From assembly GCA_036559665.1 (NCBI GenBank), contig DATBSS010000512.1:1-6193 (forward strand): a DNA stretch of 6,193 nt, in the 5' to 3' direction. Positions 1 to 6,011 of the stretch are shown here, one piece after another (the first letter of the stretch is position 1; every line of letters begins with the position of its first letter). The notes below the pieces were generated by a model. It had not been told where the DNA came from, searched no databases, and worked only from the letters and a program-made list of their open reading frames with translations. The stretch is from DASRBA01 sp036559665. GTDB taxonomy: Bacteria > Myxococcota > Myxococcia > Myxococcales > Myxococcaceae. The position numbers and the translations under genes were made by a program.

Positions 1-1
1 G

Positions 2-553
2 TGGGAGGCGGTGATGGGAGAGAACCCGAGCCGGTTCCGGAGCCCTGACCGGCCGGTGGAGGGGGTGAACTGGGAGGACTGTCAGCGGTTCCTGGCGCGT
101 CTCAACGGAATGGTGGAAGGGCTGGAGGCACGGCTACCGACGGAGGCGGAGTGGGAGCTCGGTTGCCGAGCAGGAACGTCCGGGATGACGTGGCTGGGAG
201 ACTTCGAGATTCGGAAGAATGAGGATGTGCCGGGGCTGGATGGAATCGCCTGGTACGAAGGTAACAGCGGAGGGGGGACGCATCCGGTCGCGATGAAAGC
301 GGCCAATCCGAACGGGCTCTTCGACATGCTGGGGAACGTGTGCGAGTGGTGTAGCGATTGGTGGGGTGACGATCAACCTGACGGGGCAATCGACCCGAGA
401 GGACCGGAGGCGGGCTCCCTCCGGGTCGTTCGAGGCGGTTCCTGGCTCAGCCACGCCAGGTACGTCCGCGCGGCGTGCCGCGACGCGTACGAGCCATCCC
501 TCACGAGCGGCTACCTGGGTCTTCGTCTTGCCCGAGGTCAGGCCACCCGGTAG
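2..553 (+). CDS. SUMF1/FGE-like domain protein, 5'-truncated, catalytic cysteines replaced
   Basis: This is the 3' part of a formylglycine-generating-enzyme/SUMF1 family gene. The frame is open from base 2 (WEAVMGENPSRF), so the GTG at 11 is internal and the true start lies outside the window. Family landmarks follow in order: PVEGVNWEDCQRF, then RLPTEAEWELGCRAG, then ANPNGLFDMLGNVCEW, then RVVRGGSW, ending in GLRLAR, which corresponds to the usual terminal GFRLxR. In true sulfatase-activating enzymes the active site reads LCHxSYC, with two cysteines five residues apart. Here it reads LSHARYV (446-466), giving Ser at 449-451 and Val at 464-466. Copper-dependent formylglycine formation is therefore unlikely. 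Related SUMF1-fold proteins (EgtB, PvdO, kinase-linked sensors) also lack this cysteine pair. Substrate and role are unknown, and any N-terminal partner domain is out of view. About a quarter of its codons end in A/T, more than in its neighbours. Confidence 0.88.
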   Translation, partial: WEAVMGENPSRFRSPDRPVEGVNWEDCQRFLARLNGMVEGLEARLPTEAEWELGCRAGTSGMTWLGDFEIRKNEDVPGLDGIAWYEGNSGGGTHPVAMKAANPNGLFDMLGNVCEWCSDWWGDDQPDGAIDPRGPEAGSLRVVRGGSWLSHARYVRAACRDAYEPSLTSGYLGLRLARGQATR

Positions 554-566
554 GGCCGGAGGCCCG

Positions 567-583
567 GGGCCGCAGAGCGGCCC
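567..583 (+). terminator. GC hairpin after the SUMF1 gene, possible terminator
   Basis: A perfect 7-bp inverted repeat, GGGCCGC-AGA-GCGGCCC, begins 14 bases after the TAG stop. A weaker hairpin, GGGCC-GGA-GGCCC (553-565), sits just before it. There is no immediate T-tract; a TTTT run lies at 596-599, about 12 bases further on. It could end the upstream transcript or protect its 3' end. The hairpin itself is certain and the function is inferred. Confidence 0.45.
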
Positions 584-589
584 ATTCGC

Positions 590-615
590 GTAACCTTTTG
601 CGGCCCCCGGTCGTG
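590..615 (+). promoter_or_regulatory. candidate ECF-type promoter upstream of the oxidoreductase-sigma pair
   Basis: GTAACC at 590-595 is followed by exactly 16 bases and then CGTG at 612-615. The AAC-containing -35 and CG-type -10 with this spacing match the general form of ECF sigma promoters. The published ECF41 consensus (TGTCACA, then CGTC) is matched only in part. Transcription from here would begin around 621-623 and leave a leader of about 15 bases. It is the only promoter-like pattern I see before the pair, and autoregulation is an inference. Confidence 0.33.
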
Positions 616-624
616 GAACGTTCC
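615..624. promoter_or_regulatory. perfect 10-bp palindrome GGAACGTTCC
   Basis: GGAACGTTCC is a perfect palindrome lying between the candidate -10 (612-615) and the Shine-Dalgarno (625-630) of the oxidoreductase gene. In DNA it could be a half-turn operator for a dimeric regulator. Its position at the predicted transcription start would suit repression. No second copy was seen nearby, and a 10-bp palindrome can occur by chance. Confidence 0.25.
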
Positions 625-630
625 GGAGGG
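625..630 (+). promoter_or_regulatory. Shine-Dalgarno deciding the oxidoreductase start
   Basis: GGAGGG lies six bases before the ATG at 637. This supports 637 over the longer open frame beginning at 475, which would overlap the SUMF1 gene, and over the in-frame ATG at 646. Confidence 0.75.
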
Positions 631-636
631 AGCACG

Positions 637-1944
637 ATGACGCGGATGTCACCGGACGTGGTGGTGGTGGGAGGTGGGCTGGCGGGGCTCACCTGCGCAG
701 GGCTGCTGGCGCGCGGAGGCGCCCGGGTGGCGCTGTTGGAGCGAGCCTCGGCGCTGGGTGGCCGCGCGCAGAGCGACGCGAAGAGCGGCTTCACCTTCAA
801 CCTGGGCCCGCATGCCCTGTACGTGCACGGGCCGGGCATGGACGCGCTGCGGGCGCTGGGCGTGGCGGTGCCGGGCGGCAACCCCAACCTGCGGCGGAAC
901 CACCTGCTGTACCAGGGGAAGGTGCACCGGCTGCCCACCGGGCTGGGCTCGCTGCTCACCACCTCGATGCTCTCGGCGCGCGGCCGCTTCGAGGCCATGC
1001 GGGCGCTGGTGGCGGCGCAGCGGGTGGACGCGCGGGCGCCGGCCTCGGAGACGGCGGAGGCGTGGGTGCGGCGGCACGCGAAGGACCCCGCGGTGGTGGA
1101 GCTGCTGACCGCCGTGCTCCGGCTCAGCTCGTACACGCACGCGCCGGACCTGCTGAGCGCGGGCGCGGCGCTGGAGAACTTCCAGGTGGCCGGCCGCGGC
1201 GTGCGCTACCTGGACGGTGGATGGGGGGCGCTGGTGGACGCGGTGCTGGGCGCGGCGGAGAGCTTCGGCGCGCAGCTCCGGACGGGCACGGTGGTCCGGC
1301 AGGTGCGGCCCTCCTCCAGCGGCTGGCGCGTGGAGTTGGATGGAGCGGACGCGCTGGAGGCGCGCGCAGTGGTGCTGGCGATGCCTCCCCAGGCCGCGGC
1401 GGCGCTCTTCCCGTCCGAGGAGCTGCGGCGCCACGCCGAGGCGGCCATCCCGGTCCACGTGGCGGCGATGGACCTGGGGCTCTCCCGGCTCCCGGCGCCG
1501 GACCTCCGGTTCGTGCTGGGCGTGGACCGGCCGCTGTACTTCTCCGTGCAGTCGGACCTCGCGAAGGGGGTGGCGCCGGAGGGCGAGGTGATGATGCAGT
1601 TGGCGCGCTACCTGCGGCCGGGCGAGCGCGCCGACGCGGCCGCGCTGGAGCGCGAGTTGGAGGAACTGCTGGACCTCGCCCAGCCGGGATGGCGGAACGT
1701 CGTGCGGCACCGGCGCTTCCTGCCGCACCTGCTGGTGACGCCGGCGCTGGTCCCGGCGGCGGGCGGCGGCTACGCGGCGCGCGCCCCGGTGGAGGCGGTG
1801 GAGCGGCCAGGGCTGTTCCTCGCTGGCGACTGGGTGGGCCCGGCGGGCATGCTGGCGAACGCGAGCCTGCACAGCGCGGCGCTGGCGGCGGAGGTGGGTC
1901 TGGCGCTGGTACGGCCCGCGGGAGCGGCGAGGCGAACCGCATGA
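637..1944 (+). CDS. FAD-dependent oxidoreductase, amine oxidase/phytoene desaturase-like
   Basis: A 435-residue flavoprotein of the NAD(P)/FAD-dependent oxidoreductase superfamily (flavin amine oxidase, protoporphyrinogen oxidase and carotenoid desaturase fold). The N-terminal Rossmann dinucleotide-binding signature is VVVVGGGLAG (residues 8-17), with the ribose-binding acidic residue at E35 and the following GGRAQS (41-46). The C-terminal FAD-contact motif is GLFLAGDWVG (392-401), followed by a helix resembling the SLHSAALAAE closing segment. There is no signal peptide or membrane segment, so a cytoplasmic enzyme is expected. Start 637 is set by a good Shine-Dalgarno and by the family N-terminus beginning right before the GGG motif. 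The gene ends in ATGA, sharing its stop with the start of the sigma gene, so the two are translationally coupled. In ECF41 loci an oxidoreductase is a common regulated neighbour, which suggests control by the adjacent sigma factor. The substrate cannot be told. No carotenoid or haem genes are nearby, so I do not assign crtI or hemG. Confidence 0.9.
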   Translation: MTRMSPDVVVVGGGLAGLTCAGLLARGGARVALLERASALGGRAQSDAKSGFTFNLGPHALYVHGPGMDALRALGVAVPGGNPNLRRNHLLYQGKVHRLPTGLGSLLTTSMLSARGRFEAMRALVAAQRVDARAPASETAEAWVRRHAKDPAVVELLTAVLRLSSYTHAPDLLSAGAALENFQVAGRGVRYLDGGWGALVDAVLGAAESFGAQLRTGTVVRQVRPSSSGWRVELDGADALEARAVVLAMPPQAAAALFPSEELRRHAEAAIPVHVAAMDLGLSRLPAPDLRFVLGVDRPLYFSVQSDLAKGVAPEGEVMMQLARYLRPGERADAAALERELEELLDLAQPGWRNVVRHRRFLPHLLVTPALVPAAGGGYAARAPVEAVERPGLFLAGDWVGPAGMLANASLHSAALAAEVGLALVRPAGAARRTA

Positions 1945-2915
1945 GCGGCGCCGCGCCGGCGAGCGTGGATCGGCACCGGGACGCGAGGGACTGGACGGAG
2001 GCGTTCGAGGCGCACCGGCGGCTGCTCTGGTCCCTCTGCTACCGGATGACCGGCGTGGCGGCAGACGCGGACGAACTGGTGCAGGAGACCTTCCTGCGCG
2101 CGCAGGAGGCCCGGCCCTCCCGCGCGGAGCCGCTCCGTCCCTGGCTGGTGAGGGTGGCCGTCAACCTCGCGCGCGACGCGCTCCGGCGGCGGCGGCGGCG
2201 CGAGTACGTGGGCCCGTGGCTGCCCTCGCCGGTGGACCTGTCGTCCGAGGTCGAGCCCGAGGGCAGGGACGAGGCGGACGACCCCGAGCGGCGGCTGGAG
2301 CTGCGCGACACCGGCTCCTACGCGTTCCTCCTCGCGGCGGAGGCGCTCACCCCGACGCAGCGGGCGGTGGTGCTGCTGTGCGAGGTGCTGGAGTACTCGG
2401 GGCGGGAGGCGGCGAAGGCGCTGGGCATCTCCGAGGGCGCGGTGAAGGTGGCGCACCACCGGGCGCGGCGCGCGCTCCAGGGACTCGACCGCGCCTCGCT
2501 GCGGCCGGACCGCAAGGCGAAGGAGCGGGCGCGCGAAGCGCTGGAGCGGTTCCTCACCGCGGCCGCGATGGGGGACGCGGGCGCGATGCGCGCGCTGCTG
2601 TCGGAGGACGCGCTGGCACTCTCCGATGGCGGGGGTCGTTTCTACGCCGCGCTCAACCCCATCCGCGGCGCGGATCGGGTGGCGCGCCTGACGCTGGGGC
2701 TCGCGCGCAAGCGGCCGGACGTCTCCGGCTTCGAGTGGGTGGAGGCCAACGGCCTGCCCGCGCTGGTGCTCCGCTACGAGGGCGGCGGCGGGGGGAAACA
2801 GATGAAGCTGGCGCCGGTGTTGCTGATGCGCGTGGAACTGGACGCGGGTGGGCGGATCCGCGACCTGCACACCGTGCTCGCCCCGGGGAAGCTCTCCCGG
2901 CTGCCGGCCGCGTAG
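1941..2915 (+). CDS. ECF41-like RNA polymerase sigma factor with SnoaL-like C-terminal domain
   Basis: A 324-residue ECF sigma factor, far longer than a minimal one (about 180-200). Region 2 spans about residues 22-87 (DELVQETFLRAQ at 44-55, then LRPWLVRVAVNLARD). Region 4 spans about 125-180 (LTPTQRAVVLLCEVLEYSGREAAKALGISEGAVKVAHHRARRAL, read in segments), including the helix-turn-helix that would read the -35. The linker has WLPSPV (93-98), matching the WLPEP signature of ECF41. The extension (about 192-320) is SnoaL/NTF2-like and carries DGGGR (229-233) and LAPGKL (313-318), which stands where ECF41 proteins have NPDKL. In ECF41 this fused domain replaces an anti-sigma factor and modulates activity. 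The start at 1941 overlaps the preceding stop (ATGA), with GAGG eight bases upstream. The same frame is open upstream to 1062, but that is a shadow of the oxidoreductase gene. Likely targets include its own operon; the inducing signal is unknown. Confidence 0.92.
   Translation: MSGAAPASVDRHRDARDWTEAFEAHRRLLWSLCYRMTGVAADADELVQETFLRAQEARPSRAEPLRPWLVRVAVNLARDALRRRRRREYVGPWLPSPVDLSSEVEPEGRDEADDPERRLELRDTGSYAFLLAAEALTPTQRAVVLLCEVLEYSGREAAKALGISEGAVKVAHHRARRALQGLDRASLRPDRKAKERAREALERFLTAAAMGDAGAMRALLSEDALALSDGGGRFYAALNPIRGADRVARLTLGLARKRPDVSGFEWVEANGLPALVLRYEGGGGGKQMKLAPVLLMRVELDAGGRIRDLHTVLAPGKLSRLPAA
2184..2198 (+). repeat. (CGG)5 trinucleotide run in the sigma factor gene
   Basis: Five CGG units in the reading frame, followed by CGC, encode six consecutive arginines (residues 82-87) at the end of region 2. 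Slippage here would change the arginine count without breaking the frame. Confidence 0.6.
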
Positions 2916-2943
2916 CGTTCCCAGGCTGAGCGATACTCGCCCC

Positions 2944-3648
2944 ATGGGCGGTCCCGAGGAGACCCTGGCCATGGCGGTGGCGGTGATCTCCGCTGCCGGA
3001 TGGCTCCTCTACTTCCGCTGGAAGGACCGCGCCCGGCCGGAGCCGCCCTGGCTGATGGCGGCGGGCATGGCGGGCGGCGCGGCCGGCGTGCTGCTGGCGT
3101 TCCTGGGCTACGCGTTCGCGAGCGCCGCCGGCGCCGTGACGACCTGGGAGATCCTCCAGTCCTCCGTCCCCGCAGCGGTGATGGCGGCGCTCCGGGTGGG
3201 CGCAGTGGAGGAGACCTCCAAGCTGGTGGCGGTCCTCCCCATCGCGCTCTTCGCCACCGCCTTCGACGAGGTGCTGGACGGGATCGTCTACGCGGCGTGC
3301 TCGGCGCTGGGGTTCGCCACCGCCGAGACGTGGTGGCTGCTGGCGCACGGCGACTGGGAGCTGATGGCCGCGCTGGGGCGGGCGGTGACCGGCCCCATCA
3401 CGCACGCGCTGCTCGCCATCCCCTGGGGCCTGGGCCTGTCCGTTGCGCTGCTGCGGAAGCGGCGGTGGGCGCTCCCCGCCGGCCTGGCGCTCTCCATCGC
3501 CGCGCACGGCGCCTACGACCTGCTCCTGGCCAGGCCCGACCTGCCGCCGCTGGTGTCGGCGGGGGTGGTCCTGGTCCTCTGGTTGTGGCTCCTCTGGTAT
3601 GCGCCCCGGCTGGCGCGCCTGAGCCCGGTGGTGCGCGCTCGATCGTGA
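2944..3648 (+). CDS. PrsW-family intramembrane metalloprotease
   Basis: A 234-residue multipass membrane protein of the PrsW family (glutamic-type/M82-like, CAAX-protease superfamily). About seven hydrophobic segments can be seen (around residues 7-24, 38-62, 79-104, 112-135, 150-170, 177-196 and 203-222). The family's membrane-embedded motifs are all present: the glutamate pair in VEETSKL (88-94), FDEVLDGIVY (107-116), GFATAE (123-128), PITH (151-154) and AAHGAYD (186-192). In Bacillus PrsW, the glutamate pair and a histidine are required for cleaving the anti-sigma factor RsiW. Other family members have unknown substrates. The gene begins 28 bases after the sigma gene on the same strand and may be co-transcribed. 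No anti-sigma gene is seen here, so the substrate is open. The start is uncertain: ATG 2944 gives the length used, but ATG 2971 (225 residues) has GAGGAG nine bases upstream, a better ribosome site. Confidence 0.88.
   Translation: MGGPEETLAMAVAVISAAGWLLYFRWKDRARPEPPWLMAAGMAGGAAGVLLAFLGYAFASAAGAVTTWEILQSSVPAAVMAALRVGAVEETSKLVAVLPIALFATAFDEVLDGIVYAACSALGFATAETWWLLAHGDWELMAALGRAVTGPITHALLAIPWGLGLSVALLRKRRWALPAGLALSIAAHGAYDLLLARPDLPPLVSAGVVLVLWLWLLWYAPRLARLSPVVRARS
2956..2961 (+). promoter_or_regulatory. possible Shine-Dalgarno for an alternative PrsW start
   Basis: GAGGAG lies nine bases before the ATG at 2971, while the ATG at 2944 has no clear purine-rich site in front of it. The same bases encode the Glu-Glu pair if translation begins at 2944, so the match may be accidental. 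Confidence 0.4.
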
Positions 3649-3682
3649 TCGCGGTGTAGGATCCGCGCCGGCCGCGCATCCC

Positions 3683-3688
3683 GGAGGT
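3683..3688 (+). promoter_or_regulatory. Shine-Dalgarno supporting the GTG start of the lipoprotein
   Basis: GGAGGT ends four bases before GTG 3693. This start is directly followed by a Lys/Arg-containing, alanine-rich signal sequence, so the GTG is well supported. Confidence 0.7.
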
Positions 3689-3692
3689 CGAC

Positions 3693-5990
3693 GTGAAAGC
3701 CAGGCTCCCCATCGCGCTCGCCGCGGCGTCCAGCGCGCTTGCCCTCGCGGCCGCGCTCGCCGCGGGCTGTGGCGGCTTGCTGATCATCCAGGAGCCCCCG
3801 GACGGCGGGACCTGTTGCGACGGCGGCCTGCCGGACGGCGGCCAGACCCAGAACGGGCCGCCCAGCAAGGCCCGGAGCTCCCTGCTGATCCTCCCCGACA
3901 CCACGGGTGTGGCGGACGGCCTCACCCCCATCACGGTGCGGGTGACCGTCCGGGACGCGGCCGGCCACCTGCTCAACGGGGTCGGCGTCACCATGACGTG
4001 CGACGGCTCCAACAACGCGTTCAACCCCTCCGGCGGCACCGGGTACACGGGGGCGGACGGGACCTTCCAGGCGGCGCTCTACACCACCACCGCGGAGCCG
4101 AAGACGGTCACGGTGGCGGTGGCCTCCTTCACCTTCACCGCGCAGCTCACCTTCGTCGCCGGGCCGCCGGACCCCAGCAGCTCGACCCTGGACCTGACGC
4201 CGGTGCCGCCCACCACCGTCCTCGCCGACGGCGTGGCCACCGCCACCGCCACCGCCACGCTGCGCGACCAGTTCTCCAACATCGTGGCCGGCTACCCGGT
4301 CGCCTTCACCGCCACCGGGGCGAACAACGCCTTCACCCCGGCGGGGGCGGTGAACACCGACGCGTCCGGCGTCTCGAGGGTCCGGCTGACCTCCACCCGC
4401 GCCGAACCGAAGACGGTGGTGGCCACGGTGGGCAGCCTGTTCGTGATGACCCAGCCGGCGCAGTTCGCGGCGGGCGTCGCCTCCCAGTCCATGTCGTCGC
4501 TCACCGCCAACCCGACCCTGCTGCCGGCGGACGGCACGACGATCACCACGCTCACCGTGCTGGCCCGCGACGCCAACGGGAACCCGGTGCCGAACAAGCC
4601 CGTCACCTTCAGCGCCACCGGCAGCGGCAACACCTTCCCCCAGGGCACCAGCGCAAGCACCAGCGTGGATGGCGTGGCGCGCGTCCAGCTCGCCTCCACG
4701 GTGGCGGAGACGAAGGCGGTCACCGCCCAGGCCGCGGGGCTGAACCTCAACGCGACGGTCCGCTTCGGCGCGGGGAGCCCGACCAACGGCAACTCGTTCA
4801 TCACCGTGGAGACGCCCATCCAGGCGGACGGGGTGGCGTCCGGGTTGATCACCGTCACCGTCCGGGACCCCACCAACAACCCCGTGGTGAACACTCCCGT
4901 GTCGCTGAGCGCCACCGGGTCGCTCAACACGTTCACCGCGGTCACCGGCGGGAGCGTCACCGACGCCAGCGGCCTCTTCAGGATGCGGCTTTCGTCGACG
5001 GCCGCGGAAGCGAAGGCGGTGACGGCCACCGTCGGGAGCGGGCCGGGCACCTTCCAGCTCACCGCCCTGATGACCTTCACCCCGGGCCCGCCGACCGCGG
5101 GGAGCTCGCAGCTGACCGCCTCGTCGCAGCACGTGCTGGCGGACGGAAAGGAGATCACCACCCTGACCGCCACCTACCGCGACGTGAACGGCAACCCGGT
5201 GCCCGGCCTGCTGGTGACGTTCTCCTCCAGCGGCAGCGCGAACGTCTTCTCGGCGACCAACGGCTCCACCGACTCGAATGGCGCGTTCAGCGTCACCCTC
5301 AAGTCCACCCGGGCCGAGCTGAAGACGGTGAGCGCCAACGCCGCCGGCGTCACCCTGCAGATCCTGGTGTCCTTCGACCCCGGGCCGCCCACCGCGGCGA
5401 CGTCCTCGGTGACGGCCAACCCGACCAGCCTGCCGATCGGCGGGTCCAGCGACACCACCATCACCGCCACCATCCGGGACGCGCTGAACAACCCGGTCCC
5501 GAACGTGCCAACCAGCATGGACGCCACGGGGTCGCAGAACTACTTCGATCCGCCGTTCCCGAACGGCTTCACCGGATCGTCGGGGACCTTCCAGGCCTTG
5601 CTACACTCGTACATTGCGGAGACCAAGACCGTCACCGTCACCGCCGGGACGCTGACGCTCACCACCACGGTGACCTTTGGACCGGGCGATCCGTCCTCCG
5701 GGTCGAGCACGCTGTCCGTCAGCCCGGCGCAGGTGAAGGCGGATGGGATCGCCTACGGGACCGTCGTGTACACGGTGAGGGACTTCTCCGGCAACCTGGT
5801 CCCCAACTACCCGGTCTCCCTGTCCACGTTCGACCAATCCGACGTCTGGTCTCCCTCGTCCACCGGGTTCACCAATGCCAGCGGCGTGTACACGGCGCGC
5901 ATCTCGTCCACCTACGTCGGTTCGAGGACGATCCAGGCCAGCGCGAACGGGATGGGGATCGCCTACGCGAGCTTCCAGTTCGTCCCCTGA
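3693..5990 (+). CDS. secreted lipoprotein with seven tandem Big_1 (invasin-like) Ig domains
   Basis: A 765-residue exported protein. Residues 1-25 are a lipoprotein signal peptide (MKAR, a long Ala/Leu core, then LAAG) with the lipidated cysteine at C26. A flexible Gly/Asp-rich tether follows (PPDGG, CCDGG, LPDGG, residues 35-50), a style common in myxobacterial surface proteins. From residue 62 to the end there are seven repeats of about 100 residues that match the bacterial Ig-like domain 1 pattern. Each has an opening ADG, a TVRD-type strand, (N)PVPNxPV, ATGSxNxF, a D/S-SG turn and AExKxV, joined by PGPPTA-like linkers. Such domains form rigid rods in invasin/intimin-type adhesins. No catalytic domain, membrane anchor or sorting signal follows the last repeat, so anchoring is by the N-terminal lipid. 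An outer-membrane-bound surface spacer or adhesin is the best inference, and the ligand is unknown. The gene converges with the PRPP synthetase gene. Confidence 0.9.
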   Translation: MKARLPIALAAASSALALAAALAAGCGGLLIIQEPPDGGTCCDGGLPDGGQTQNGPPSKARSSLLILPDTTGVADGLTPITVRVTVRDAAGHLLNGVGVTMTCDGSNNAFNPSGGTGYTGADGTFQAALYTTTAEPKTVTVAVASFTFTAQLTFVAGPPDPSSSTLDLTPVPPTTVLADGVATATATATLRDQFSNIVAGYPVAFTATGANNAFTPAGAVNTDASGVSRVRLTSTRAEPKTVVATVGSLFVMTQPAQFAAGVASQSMSSLTANPTLLPADGTTITTLTVLARDANGNPVPNKPVTFSATGSGNTFPQGTSASTSVDGVARVQLASTVAETKAVTAQAAGLNLNATVRFGAGSPTNGNSFITVETPIQADGVASGLITVTVRDPTNNPVVNTPVSLSATGSLNTFTAVTGGSVTDASGLFRMRLSSTAAEAKAVTATVGSGPGTFQLTALMTFTPGPPTAGSSQLTASSQHVLADGKEITTLTATYRDVNGNPVPGLLVTFSSSGSANVFSATNGSTDSNGAFSVTLKSTRAELKTVSANAAGVTLQILVSFDPGPPTAATSSVTANPTSLPIGGSSDTTITATIRDALNNPVPNVPTSMDATGSQNYFDPPFPNGFTGSSGTFQALLHSYIAETKTVTVTAGTLTLTTTVTFGPGDPSSGSSTLSVSPAQVKADGIAYGTVVYTVRDFSGNLVPNYPVSLSTFDQSDVWSPSSTGFTNASGVYTARISSTYVGSRTIQASANGMGIAYASFQFVP
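3876..5987 (+). repeat. seven tandem ~300-bp units encoding Big_1 domains
   Basis: Approximate units are 3876-4172, 4173-4487, 4488-4790, 4791-5099, 5100-5399, 5400-5699 and 5700-5987. Units are clearly homologous in protein but diverged in DNA, with no long identical stretches noticed by eye, so this is an old duplication series. Unit 6 has PIGG in place of the ADG opening. Unit 7 has VGSRTI in place of AExKxV. Unit 1 carries the only cysteine in the array (residue 103). Confidence 0.88.
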
Positions 5991-6011
5991 GCGCCGGGGG
6001 CCGGGGCCGCG

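Noticed and set aside
475..636. 54-codon N-terminal extension of the oxidoreductase
   Set aside because: It overlaps the SUMF1 gene, resembles no domain, and lacks a ribosome site as good as the one before 637.
1062..1940. 293-codon upstream extension of the sigma factor frame
   Set aside because: It is Gly/Ala/Arg-rich nonsense in another frame of the oxidoreductase gene; the family N-terminus starts just after ATG 1941.
637..1944. Naming the oxidoreductase crtI or hemG
   Set aside because: The fold is shared by many enzymes, no carotenoid or haem synthesis genes are nearby, and the substrate-binding region gives no clear match.
1770..2972. 400-codon minus-strand open frame spanning the oxidoreductase end, sigma gene and PrsW start
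   Set aside because: It crosses three real genes, has no recognisable domain, and is an effect of high GC on stop-codon frequency.
3654..3662. -10-like TAGGAT before the lipoprotein, with the imperfect dyad CGATC-GT-GATCG at 3640-3651
   Set aside because: No matching -35 was seen at the proper spacing and the dyad overlaps the PrsW stop; too weak to annotate as a promoter.
3513..5132. 539-codon open frame on the minus strand opposite the Ig-domain gene
   Set aside because: It is a low-complexity Gly/Arg-rich product typical of the antisense of GC-rich genes, and it overlaps a well-supported lipoprotein with clear domains.
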